Shown here: piece by piece, positions 12,744 to 23,114 of the stretch | How positions within the stretch are numbered: position 1 is the first letter of the stretch | Layout: each line of letters starts with the position of its first letter | Assembly: GCF_010093535.1 (NCBI RefSeq) | Contig: NW_022985172.1 | Span: 1,126,340-1,190,339, forward strand | Direction: 5' to 3' | From: Lindgomyces ingoldianus | Taxonomy: Eukaryota > Ascomycota > Dothideomycetes > Pleosporales > Lindgomycetaceae | Length of the DNA: 64,000 nt | Translations under genes and position numbers: made by a program | The notes under the pieces: generated by a model | Database searches by the model: none | Told to the model about the DNA's origin: nothing | The model's input: only the letters and a program-made list of their open reading frames with translations

Positions 12744-15732
12744 ACGTATCTAACAGGTTGGCTGGCTACACAAGTTAGCTAGCTACTTTTGCTAAGCCTC
12801 TACTACACTCTACTTATCTATATAATGCTTTAACAACAACACTAAATTAAATTTTCTAAAAAACATTAAATACAGCTTAATTTTTAGGCTTTTAAATAAG
12901 ACTTAAAACTCTTTTTATAACATGCTATAGCTATTTATAATGTCTTTTACATAACACTAAGTAATTAACACGCTAGATAGCCTTTAGAAGCAGAATACTA
13001 GCCTAAATTAAAAAATCTAACTAAGCTTAAAAAAAAGTAGTTATTAAGTATATACTTAAGCTTATTACACATAAATTTTTTTCTAAGCTTATAGCTATAG
13101 CTAATATAGCTAATTTCTTACACATAGAGTGTAATTTAGGCTAGGTTAGCTTAAACTAGCCTAGTATGTAAGTTAAGTACTACTTTAAGTTTATAATAAA
13201 GTTTAATTATAAGTATAATTATAAAAAAGTACTTTATAAGAATTTAAAAGTTATCTAAGGCTAGTTTTACCTAGTAGCTAATAGAAAAGCTAAGTATAGT
13301 ATTTAAAATAAAAACATGTATAACTTTAATAAGTTAAGCTTTATAATAGGCTAAATATTAACTAAAGTAGTTATTATAGCTTTAGAAAAATAAAAACAGC
13401 TAAAGGCAATATAGTAAAGTAATAAAAAGTAGATAATAGTTATTTAAAGTATTAATATAATAAAGTAAGCTATTTTACTTTTTATTATTTTTAAAAGCTG
13501 CTATTACTTTTTTGCCTAGTATAAAAAGAAAAATCTACTTTAAAACTAAGTTATTATAGTTTTTAAAAATAGCTAAATAATAAATAAGCTTAAGCTATAG
13601 TAGTTAAAGCACTTTAATAAGCATATAAAAAAAGTTATAAGCGCTTATTAGCTTTTTATTATTAATAACGTACCTAACGGGTTAGCCGGCCACACAGGTC
13701 GGCTGGCCACTTTTGCTAAGCCCCCACTAAACTCTACCTATCTACATAATGCCTTAACAATAACTCTAGATTAAATCTTCTAAAGAATGTTAGATACAGC
13801 TTACTTTTTAGGCTTTTAAATAAAACTTAACACTTTTTTTATAACGCCCTATAGCTATCTATAATGTCTTTTACACAACACTAAGCAATTAACGCGCTAG
13901 ACAGCCTTTATAAGCAGAATGCTAGCCTAAATTAAGAAATCTAACTAAGCTTAAAAAAAAGTAGTTATTAAGTACATACTTAAGCTTATTATGTGCAGAT
14001 TTCCTTTTAAGCTTGCAGCTATAGCTAATATAGCTAATTCCTTACCTGCAGAGCGCAATCTAGGCTAGGTTAGCTTAAACTAGACTAGTATGTAGGTTAA
14101 GCACTACCCTAAGTTTATAATAACATTTAATTATAAGTATAATTATAAGAAAGCACTTTATAAAGATTTAGAAGTTATCTAAGGCTAGTTTTACCTAGTA
14201 GCTAATATAAAAGCTAAGTATAGTATCTAGAATAAAAACAGGTATAACTTTAATAAGTTAGGCTTTATAATAGGCTAAATATTAACTAGAGCAGTTGTTA
14301 TAGCTTTAAAAAGATAAAGACAGCTAAAGGCAATATAGTAAAGTAATAAAAAGTAGATAATAGTTATCTAAAGCATTAATATAATAAAGTAGGCTATAAG
14401 ATTATAAAGCTTTAAGCAGCAAATAAGGCTGCTATATAACATAAATTACATAAAAAAAAGCAAATTTAGGTAGAAAAAACCTTAATAGTTAAGGATAAAG
14501 CTTATATAACTACTCTAAAGGAGTTTAGAGCGCGTAGTAATAGGAAGAAGCTAAAAACATAAGTGCGCGCTAAAGAAGGTAAGCTAAGTTAAAGGTAATA
14601 TAGGCAGTGTAATTAAACTAGGCATAACTTGTGTACGTGTAAGTAAGTAGTAAAAGTAGACTTTAAATAATATCTTATGTTATATTACTTTATACAGGGC
14701 TAAAGTGGGCTGTTTTGCGAGAGAATAGGGTAGTTTTAGTAGGGGCTTAGCAAAAGTGGCCGGCTAACCTGTGTAGCCAGCCAACCCGTTAGGTACGTTA
14801 GCTATAAAAGCTATAACTTACTTAATTTTTAGTAGTACTATAAAAAAAAATTTATTACTATTTATATACTTTTACACTTATTACACTTTTTATAGCTTTT
14901 TAATATAAGTTGTTTTACTTTTTTAAAAAAAGTATATAAGTGCTAAGCTAAAAATCTTATATATAACTAAATTACTTATATTATAAAACTTAAGTTTTTA
15001 ATATGCTTTATACATACTTATAATATAGTAATTACTTTTAGTAATATTTAAAAAGAGTTTTAAAGCGCTAGTTTAGTTTTATTTAACTTAGAATAAGTTA
15101 AAATAGTTCTTAATATCTAGTTATATACTCTATTACTACTACTATTTATTAATAATAAGCCTTAGTAGTTATAAACTTTAAGTAATACTTTTAAATTTAA
15201 GTTATAATTAATGCTTATAAAAGTAAAAATTTAAAGGCATATAAATAGCTTACTAATATTTATAGTAAAGGCCTTTAAAAAAGGTTTAAAAAGGGTAGTA
15301 ATTATTACACATAAGCTAGTATTAGTATAAAAGAAGATTATAAAGCTTTAAGTAGTAAATAAAGCTACTACATAACATAAATTACATAAAAAAGTAAATT
15401 TAAGTAAAAAAAACTTTAATAGTTAAAAATAAAGCTTATTTAACTACTTTAAAAAAGTTTAGAGCGTGTAGTAATAAGAAAAAGCTAAAGACATAAGTAC
15501 ACACTAAAAAAGGTAAGCTAAGTTAAAGGTAATATAAGTAGTGTAATTAAACTAGGCATAACTTATGTATGTGTAAAAAAGTAGTAGAAGTAGACTTTAA
15601 ATAATATCTTATGTTATATTACTTTATATAGGGCTAAAGTAGGCTGTTTTGCGCTAGAATAGGGTGGTTTTAGTAGGGGCTTAGCAAAAGTGGCCAGCCA
15701 ACCTGTGTAGCTAGCTAACCTGTTAGGTACGT
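12744..15732 (+). mobile_element. Family B DNA transposon, full length, split by a B-del copy
   Basis: Removing the inner element 13668-14798 and one TA restores a 1,856-bp element like 58225-60087. The ends are decayed family B terminal inverted repeats, flanked by TA at 12742-12743 and 15733-15734. The coding strand is + by the position of the zinc-knuckle half on the right. The insertion site reads ATTATTAA/TAGCTATAAAAG, uninterrupted in the copy at 58225, which shows directly that TA is the duplicated target. Confidence 0.85.
13668..14798 (+). mobile_element. Family B internal-deletion derivative (B-del), nested
   Basis: 1,131 bp, TA at 13666-13667 and 14799-14800, with well-kept terminal repeats (GGCCGGCCAC motif visible). 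Compared with the 1.86-kb element, about 730 bp of the centre is missing. The junction (AATAAAGTAGGCTAT joined to AAGATTATAAAGC) is the same in copies at 39334, 49252 and 60138. It is less decayed than its host B element, so it arrived later. Confidence 0.85.
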
Positions 15733-15734
15733 TA

Positions 15735-15781
15735 TTTTACTTTTACTTTTACTTTATACTTTTACTTTACTTTTACTTAAT
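15735..15781. repeat. TTTTAC-type simple repeat
   Basis: Irregular tandem TTTTAC/TTTAC units directly after the outer family B element. Low-complexity sequence; no function assigned. Confidence 0.7.
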
Positions 15782-15935
15782 AACTTTAGGTTATTTTTAA
15801 ATAAACTTACATAAAATTAACTAAAATAAGCAGAAGTAAGCCTTTAAAGTATTATATAACACTATATTATACTACTTAGGCCTATTGTTATCTGTTCTAT
15901 CCTCTAAGTTATAGGACTACTATAAGGGGGGATAA

Positions 15936-16126
15936 TGTAAGGCCAGATGTCCTAGAACAGGCTAGTATGGCCTCACCTAACCTGTTTAGAGGTCATATAA
16001 CCTGTGCTTTGTATATCCTAACAAGCAAAGCTTAGCAGCGATTTGTCTCTCTTACAATACACTCCTATCTTTCTCTAAAAGCTTGCTCTCAGTGCTATCT
16101 GTGCTACCTACCATCCCATCTTTACA
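15936..16126 (+). mobile_element. Candidate 3' LTR of a lost LTR retrotransposon
   Basis: A purine run AAGGGGGGATAA (about 15924-15935) is followed at once by TGTAAGGCC, the arrangement of a polypurine tract and the start of a 3' LTR on the + strand. The right end is uncertain: both CTTACA (ending 16056) and TTTACA (ending 16126) could close it, giving 121 or 191 bp. No target duplication was found. It is far less decayed than the sequence to the left and forms the edge of the gene island. Upstream sequence 15782-15923 would be the element's 3' internal end. Confidence 0.45.
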
Positions 16127-16169
16127 TCTAACTAATTGCGTGCTAGTCTAACTTAGCTAGTAATTTAGG

Positions 16170-16400
16170 TGAGGATTCTAACGAAGCGAGAATACTAAGA
16201 CATTTTAATGCGGTGGAACGCATCACATGCCCTCATGTTGCAGAGGAGTCACACCACGCGTCGTTTACCAAACGCACATTCACGCAATATCAATTCTCTC
16301 TTTTCTCCTGCGCTCTCTGTCTTTCTAGATATTCACATATCATTTGATCCCTCTCTTATTATTTCAACCAACCCCCATTCCTGAATCTAACTGCTCAAAT
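16170..16400 (+). promoter_or_regulatory. Isochore edge and promoter/5' region of the GFA gene
   Basis: Base composition switches to balanced sequence at about 16170, with TCA/TGA again common. The 130 bp before the ATG at 16401 are pyrimidine-rich (CTCTCTTTTCTCC, CCCTCTCTTATT), typical of fungal promoters and 5' leaders. No clear TATA box is seen. Confidence 0.4.
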
Positions 16401-17471
16401 ATGTCTCCGTCATCTTCAAAGCGGACACTCTCAGCAACATGTCTGTGCCAAAACTCTACTCTCACGTTCACCGTATCGGCCACCTCCCTTCCCCTCCCAA
16501 CGCACTTCTGTCACTGCAGCATCTGCCGTCATACCCATGGCACACTCTCCACTATTCACGCTCCCATTCCCACTCCAGTCGTTAATTTCACTACACTCAC
16601 CGCGTACGCATCGTCTTCTCGCGTGGTTCGCTATTTCTGCAGCACGTGTGGGGCGCATATGTTAGACAGGGCTACAGAAATGGAACAAGAAGATGGGGAT
16701 GGGGGAGAGGGGCAGTGGTACGTTGCCGCTAGTCTAGTCGATGCCGAGGAGGTTACTTGGAATCTTCATTCTCATATGAACTTAGCAAGCACCCTGGATG
16801 GAGGCATGAGCATTTGGCTTGAAGAGATCAACGGAAAGAAACTCGGAAAATGGAAGGGCTCCATCCAAGCGCAGTGGATTGAAACCGGTGATTGGGTACC
16901 GGCAGCGTCTACTACAATTGCATCCATGAAAGGACCTAAAGATGACGACAGGCTTTACGCGCACTGTCACTGCCGAGGCGTCGAATTCTACATATCTCGC
17001 CCCGGCCCTAACTCTTTCGACCACCTGCCGCAAAGTCTAACCCCAAAGGATAAAACCAAATGGTATGCCTCTTCTGATGTATGCACATCTTGCCGCCTGT
17101 GCTCCTCCTCCTTTTTAACTTCCTGGATGTTTACATCTACCGCTTCCCTCCGCCTCCCGGACGGCTCGCCATATAAACATGTCTTCGGCACCACCAAAGT
17201 CTATGAAAGCTCTCCCGGTGTTATGAGGACGTTTTGCGGAAAGTGCGGGGCGCTGGTCGTGTACGCTTGCGTTGAGAGATCGCAGATGGTCGACATCGGG
17301 GTTGGGTTATTGGATACAGAGAGCGGGGCAAGAGCGGAGGATTGGCTGGAGTGGAGGACCCATAAGGTCAGCTTCGAAGAGGATGCGGTGTGGAAAGGTG
17401 CAGTTGAAGCGCTCAAAGAAGGGTTGAGGAGGTGGGGTGAAGGAGAGGGCCAGGAGAAAGTGACGGTGTAA
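16401..17471 (+). CDS. Double GFA-domain (CENP-V/GFA, glutathione-dependent formaldehyde-activating-like) protein
   Basis: A single-exon gene for 356 residues with two tandem GFA folds. The first has zinc ligands C14-x-C16, C39-x2-C42 (with C37 nearby) and C80-x2-C83. The second has C189-x-C191, C228-x2-C231 and C279-x2-C282. This CxC...CxxC...CxxC pattern is the family signature; members bind structural and catalytic zinc, and some act on S-hydroxymethylglutathione, but most fungal members have no proven substrate. Start: the first ATG of the frame is 16401; the frame stays open to 16344 without an ATG. The C-terminus is charged and Gly/Glu-rich. It is convergent with the coiled-coil gene, 243 bp apart. 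The frame is intact, with no sign of RIP. Confidence 0.88.
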   Translation: MSPSSSKRTLSATCLCQNSTLTFTVSATSLPLPTHFCHCSICRHTHGTLSTIHAPIPTPVVNFTTLTAYASSSRVVRYFCSTCGAHMLDRATEMEQEDGDGGEGQWYVAASLVDAEEVTWNLHSHMNLASTLDGGMSIWLEEINGKKLGKWKGSIQAQWIETGDWVPAASTTIASMKGPKDDDRLYAHCHCRGVEFYISRPGPNSFDHLPQSLTPKDKTKWYASSDVCTSCRLCSSSFLTSWMFTSTASLRLPDGSPYKHVFGTTKVYESSPGVMRTFCGKCGALVVYACVERSQMVDIGVGLLDTESGARAEDWLEWRTHKVSFEEDAVWKGAVEALKEGLRRWGEGEGQEKVTV

Positions 17472-17714
17472 AGCACAATCAGAAGCCATAGTATTGTCTC
17501 AAAAATGTATAGAGGGCGTCCTAGTGTGAGAGTAGAACATTCAGATAGCAATAAGCTAAAATTGTTTACAAGGGATATAATGACAGTGCAGGGGGTATAA
17601 TACCAAAGGCAGTATCAAACAGGGCGACATGAATTACAAAATGTATAGGTAAAGGTGCTGCCGAAGGGAATGGGAGACGTGAGAAGGTGGGTACAAGAGG
17701 AGCCAAACGCCAAA

Positions 17715-20700
17715 CTACCTCTTTTCAACTGCTACCCAGTCTTCGTCTGCAAGCTTCTGGGCAGTTCGTGAGCTCTCGGCGATGGCGTCGTTGTTGAGCT
17801 CAGAAAGCTGGGAGAGAGTTTCTTGCATGGCCGCTAACTGCTAGCGGTACGTCAGCTGGTTGTCAAATTAACTTTGGTTAAAGGTTGGTTGGCTTACAGT
17901 TCCCAATACCTCGCGAGGAGCAGAGGTCGACTCCGCGCCTGAAGTAACCTGCTCGTCATCTTCCTCCTCTTCCTCGTCCTCCATAACTGTATCAATTTCC
18001 CGCCGTTCGCCAACTGTAGCGGCAGCGCGTGCTACTCGGTCACCTGCAGCAAGAATCGCCTCCAAGCGTTCAACTTTTTCCTTTAATTGCATATTTTCTT
18101 TCTCCAGTGGTTCGACGAGTGCTAAATGCTTCCTTACTACATCACCTTTCATAGTCTCTATCCGGTCCTCAGCGTCTTCCAGAGCGCGCACGGCCTGGGT
18201 TCGCTCAGCCTCGAGACTGCGGATGCTTTCGTTCAGACGGTCGATCTGCTGCGCATAAACTTCGGCGTTCGTGGAAACATGCATAGAAAGGGTTTCGTGC
18301 CGCGACTGTAGCTCTTGAAGTGTAACCTCGTGCTCATCCTGCGCCTGTTTCTTTGCTGCCTCAAGCGCTTGGGTGTGGCTGGCCTCTAGAGCTTCGAATT
18401 GTACCGCTAATGCATCATATTTCCTTTCCAATTGCTGAACCGCTTCAGATTGACTAGATTCCATGCCGAGCATCAGTTCCGAAATAGCGTCTTCAAGGGC
18501 TTTCTCCGTGGACGCTTTTTGTGCGGCTAGGTCGGTATATGCCTTTTGCAACTCGTCAAGGCTCTTCTGCAATGCGAGTAGATCGTTCGAGTGCCCTTCG
18601 CTCAACTCCTCTCGGAGTAGAGCAATGGCGTCGGCTTGCTCTTGATCCGTCTTAGCGAACTTTTCATTGAGTGTGTCGTACTTGGATTGCAATCCTCCAA
18701 GAGTGCGTTCATGCTCTTCATTGAGAGAATCTTTGAGAAGTGCGACCGCAGCTTCATGTTCTTGATCAGATGTAGACTTCTCGGTCAAAAGGGCTTCGTA
18801 CTTCGCGGTCAACTCGTCTAGACCAGAATGTTCGGCGGATTGTAGTTCTTCCTTCAAAGTTGCAAGTTGGCGTGTATGATCGTCAAGTGCAGCCTGCTTT
18901 CCTTCAAGTAAGGTCTTCTTCTCCTCTTCTAAAGCTGCAGCAGCGCTCTGCATTTCTTCGAGAAGGTTAGCGAACTTGCTCTCGATCTCGACTTGCTGTG
19001 ACTCGAGCGCTCTAGCATGAATCTCCTCAGCAGCTAGCTTTTCCGCGAGCATATTACCATGCGTCTTCTCTAATTCCGAAAGCTGTTGCGTTAAAATATC
19101 TCGCTCGATGCCCATACTTTCCATCTCAGTGGTGTGGCCGTACTCGGCGTTGATCTTCTCTTGCAAGAGTGTGTCATACCTGGCTTGCAGTTCATCCACA
19201 AGCTGCCTCGAGGCGCTGTCGGAATCCTGCTTAATAGCGCCGAGCGCACGCCTATGGGCATCTTCGGCGGTAGTCTTTTCTTCTAACAAACTGTCATGGC
19301 GAGCCTGAAGGTCGGCAATAAGCTTTTGTGATGTCGAATGGCCCTCCTCGGCGGCAGCCTTCTCCTGCAATAGACTGTGATGACGGGCTTGGAGCTCGAG
19401 CAAGATACTTTGTGAGGTAGCATGAGCTTCTTCAACAGCCGCCTTTTCTCCGACAAGTTGCTCGTGTTTTGTAACCGCGTCTAAGAGCCTTTGAGATGCG
19501 GATTCGGAATGTTCCTTTAGGGAATTCAGTTCTTGGGTCAGAGCTTCCAATGCCTGCGTTTTCCCGACCAAGGTCGTGAGGTGTTCTTCCTCTGATGCGT
19601 TTTTTTCCGCAACGAGGGCATCACACTGGGCTTGTAGCTGGTTTAAGCGGGTTTTCGCGTCACCTTCGAGATTCTCGCGAAGGGATTCTATTTTAGCTTC
19701 GTGATCTTCGCCAAGAGACCGCAAGTATTGTCGGTGTCTGTCTTGCTCAGCGTCAAGCTCAGTTTTAAACGAATCTGCTTTGGATTTCGCGTCCTCAAGC
19801 TCTGCTTTAATCTTAGCGAGGCTAGAGGAGTGCTGCCGTTCTTCTTGCTGTGACACGTCCTCGAGCGTCTGAAGTGTCCTTCTCAGACCCTCGATCTCCT
19901 CTTTCAAGTCTTTCATCTGTGTTGCATCCGATCCTAGCTGCTCGTTGATAACATCTAGCTGTTTCAAGAGCTCCTCGTTCTCCTCAGTTTTAACCCTAAG
20001 AGCGTCTGCGTGATATTGTTTGAGCTCCTCAATTTGCATATTAAGTTGCTGAGCGACCTGAACTCCATCGGTCTCTCCTTGTTGCAAGGTCTTGATCTGC
20101 TCTTGTAGCCCTTCGATGGCCTGGATATGGGCTGCAACCTCGATTTCTTTAGCATGAAGCTCCTCCTCTTTGTTCTGCTGCAGCTCGGCAATCGTATTGT
20201 GAACCGTCTCGGTATGTGCATTTCTTTCGTTTTCCAAGTCTGCGGCGGTCTGGTCGGCCCTCTCCTGGACCTTGTCCGCATGTTCCCGCAACTCGTTCGT
20301 GGCTTGGATGTGACTCTCAATTATCTCATCCTTGACGCGCAGATCATCGGTGTGCTGTTGGTGGAGAGATTCAATCTTGGCTTGGAGTTCTTCGGCCAAC
20401 GTGGAGGATAGTGTGTATTTTGCCTCCAGCACCCTCTGAGTCTCTCCCAAAACGTCAGAGTGGCGCTGCTCTAAAGCAGCCATCTCGGCGTGCAAATCTT
20501 CGAGAGCGTTGGACAGTTCATCGACCTTGTCATCTCGCGATTTGAGCTCATCCGTATGGGCTTGCTCAACTTCAACCAATTCTACCTGTAATCCTTCGAT
20601 GGTCTCGCGAGATTCCATACCCTGCTGTGCCAGAGCATCCTTCTCCTGTGTCAGGGAGCTGACCTCATCTGTCAGAGTGGCAATTTGGGCTTGTTGCTGG

Positions 20701-22164
20701 AGCACTCTCTCCTTTTCGGCATCCCACTCTTGGCCCTGCTGTTCAAGATCCCTGTTAAGTTGGCCGAGAAGTTCCTGGAGCTCAGCAGCACGTTGTGCTT
20801 CCTCTACTATTTTCGCTTGAGCGGCGGCCTTCTCCACCTTGAGCTGCTCGGCCTCTCGCTGGAGTTCTCTGGTCTCCCACGCAAACTTCTTTTCCATCTC
20901 GTCGACCAGTGATGAGTGCTTTGCTTGAGAGGCGTCGTTGGAAATTTGTGCTTCGGCAAGGAGTATATCTTTATCGGAAATAGATGCCTCTGCTTCGGCC
21001 AGCTGCTCCTTCAGCTTTGTCCTCTCCACCTGTAGCTTGTCTACTTCGCGGCTCAAGCCATCGCATTGCTCCTGCAGCTTCTCGCGGAGATTGGTCTCCT
21101 TGAAGAAGTCTTGCATAATCTGAGCGCTCCTGTGCTTCGTGTCTGACTCGAGGTCGCCGACAGGTTCGCTGGGGGCAATATCTAAGCGCTGCGCCTCCTC
21201 GCTGAGCTTGGCTAGGTTAGCTTTCGCCTGGGAGAAGGGCGTCTTTCGCAGGTCGGCTTCGGTATCGGAGGCGACCTTCTCCTTGCTTAGATCGGCGCTC
21301 TTGGGAGAGACATAGACGGTGCTGGTTCTATAGAGATTTAGTTAGGACAGGTAGACTTGTAGAGGGGTTCACTTCAGACACATACTCTTCCTCTGGGATC
21401 GAAAAGCTAGCCTCAGCCGCCATGGGAGTAATCGGGGGCACCGACGGCTTCTTTGCATGTGAGGCCGGCGTCTTGCTCGCAGCGCTTGGAGCTGCCCTCG
21501 AGGTGGTTGTTGGCCGAGTCGTCGTCACACGCGTTGAGGAAGCCAGCGACGGACGAGGGGTAGCTCGGGCTACCGACGTCTCAGCGGCAGAACGGGAGGT
21601 ATTCGGGGGACGCTTTGTTGTTGTCGAGCTCGGGGGGGCAATGGTCGACCGCCGCTCCGTCGTGGCCGCCTTGCCAGGTGAGGACCGCGTGGCTGCAGTG
21701 GATAGGGTCGTCCTGCGTGAAGCTGCAGAAGCCGCAGGCTTCTTGTTCTCATCCCCCGACGTGACGGACGCAAGGTCTGGCTCGGCATCGGAGGTGGTTG
21801 ACTTTGAAGCGGCCAGCCCCGTGCGCCTGGCAGCTGTGCCGGGGACAGGACGCGTCGGCGGCTTGTTCAAGCTTGATCCAAGAGTACTCGATCGGCTTGT
21901 CGAGCTCGCGAGCGGCCTGGACGCCATCGTCGAAGCTCTGTTGGGTGTCGTTGTGGCGGGGCGTTTGGCAGCGGCGCCCATTTGAGTGCTCATCGTGGGC
22001 CGTCGGGGAGGGACATGGTCCTTGGAGGGTGCGGCGGAGGCCATCTTCCGTCTCGCTGTGGTGGAGGGTAGTTGAGCAGGAGGCGGAAGCTGAGGTTGTG
22101 GGTGGGCGGGAGAGGGAGCTTCTGTGGTTGATGAAGCTGTCTCGCTCAGCTTAGAGTCAGCCAT
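17715..22164 (-). CDS. Long coiled-coil protein with basic Ser/Thr/Pro-rich N-terminus (three exons)
   Basis: Exons 22164-21386, 21327-17898 and 17840-17715 give 1,444 residues. Intron 1 (21328-21385, 58 bp) has GTATGT, CTAAC and TAG. Intron 2 (17841-17897, 57 bp) has GTAAGC, CTGAC and TAG. Both keep the frame. Residues 1 to about 240 are basic and rich in Ser, Thr, Ala and Pro (disordered), the composition seen in microtubule-binding tails. From about 320 to 1,390 the protein is almost all heptad coiled coil (Leu/Glu/Gln/Lys). Degenerate ~35-residue repeats at roughly 850-1180 share the pattern LQARH-LLQEK-AAEE-H. An acidic run (EEEEEDDEQ) precedes the last exon, which ends ADEDWVAVEKR. The length and make-up resemble fungal proteins annotated as M-protein-repeat or Uso1/myosin-tail-like; a scaffold or tether role is inference. 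The gene shows no damage. Confidence 0.85.
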
Positions 22165-23114
22165 GCTGGCGACGCAGCTGATTTCTAGGGCCTGGACCTG
22201 GGCGGGTACAATTACGAATTACAATAAAGGACACAGACTCGGGGCTCGAATGGAGTCGCGAGAGTGAGGATGAAGCAAAGTGCCAGCGAACTCTCATACA
22301 GCAGGTGCAAGCCGCATGCAGCGAGAGTGTGGGGGTCCGGACATGATTCGTGCCGTGACCGGGGCCTCGGAGGCGACGACAGTTCAGTGTGCGTGCAGTT
22401 TGCAACCCTTCCATTGACGAGTGCACACGTTGGGCGCATCCTGTGGGCTCAGGGCACACATGACATAGAACTCGCACCGTGTCGCCAGACGTGCGTTATG
22501 GCTGCGTTTTGACTGCAACTCCTGCGGCACACGTCTGTTCACTTTCGACGCGCGACGCGACTCCGACACCCCCGCATCTCCCAGCCGCCGCAACCACCCC
22601 AACTGCTCTGTGTCATGTCCAGACTGCAGCATGCCATGTGTGGACCACGTCGCCCCTCACTGATTCACATCGACGATTGGTAGGCGGCGCAACGGACGTC
22701 GTATTCAATGGGCCATCACTGACCAGCCTGGCCTTCTAAGATGCAAGTGGAGTATAGCTTCATTTTCTTGTGTGCCCTTTCTCCCTTTTCAAAGTACAAG
22801 GTCACAGGTCGCTATCCCACAACTCTCCATCACCGTCATCATCATCATCACCATCATGCCCAGCTCGCTTTCACGCGGTCTCAATTGCGTTAGGTTCGCT
22901 CTTCCTCCGACCATCGTAGGGGTTCTCTCGCGAACTTCTCCCTTCGGTAACCGATGTATCGTACCCGTATAGCTATCCCCTATTCAAGTACAAATATTGA
23001 ATGCATTCATCTTGATGAGCGGAATCTCGATTCCAACGGTGATCAGGCGTGTCGTCATTGTCTCTTCTCCATTGTTCCAACCGAGTCCCCAGACGTCAGG
23101 AACAAGTTCCAAAG
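22165..23114. promoter_or_regulatory. Divergent intergenic region with ATC microsatellite
   Basis: 950 bp between the divergent starts of the coiled-coil gene (-) and the MFS gene (+). Frames here are short and overlap in several phases, and none looks like protein. A CATCAT-type trinucleotide run lies at about 22834-22857, and the sequence just upstream of 23115 is CT-rich. It presumably holds both promoters. No specific factor site is claimed. Confidence 0.4.

Noticed and set aside
16344..16400. Longer GFA protein starting upstream of 16401
   Set aside because: The extra 19 codons contain no ATG (the frame opens at TTG) and the sequence is CT-rich leader; 16401 is the first ATG and precedes the first zinc ligands at a normal distance.
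21116..21327. Coiled-coil gene starting at the ATG at 21116 as a separate gene from the Ser/Thr-rich frame 21328-22164
   Set aside because: A canonical 58-bp intron (GTATGT...CTAAC...TAG) joins them in phase and the frame is open from 21327 to 21116, so they are one gene.
22157..22740. Several overlapping short frames in the divergent intergenic region
   Set aside because: They compete in all phases, have low-complexity or Cys/His-scattered composition and no splice or start context.
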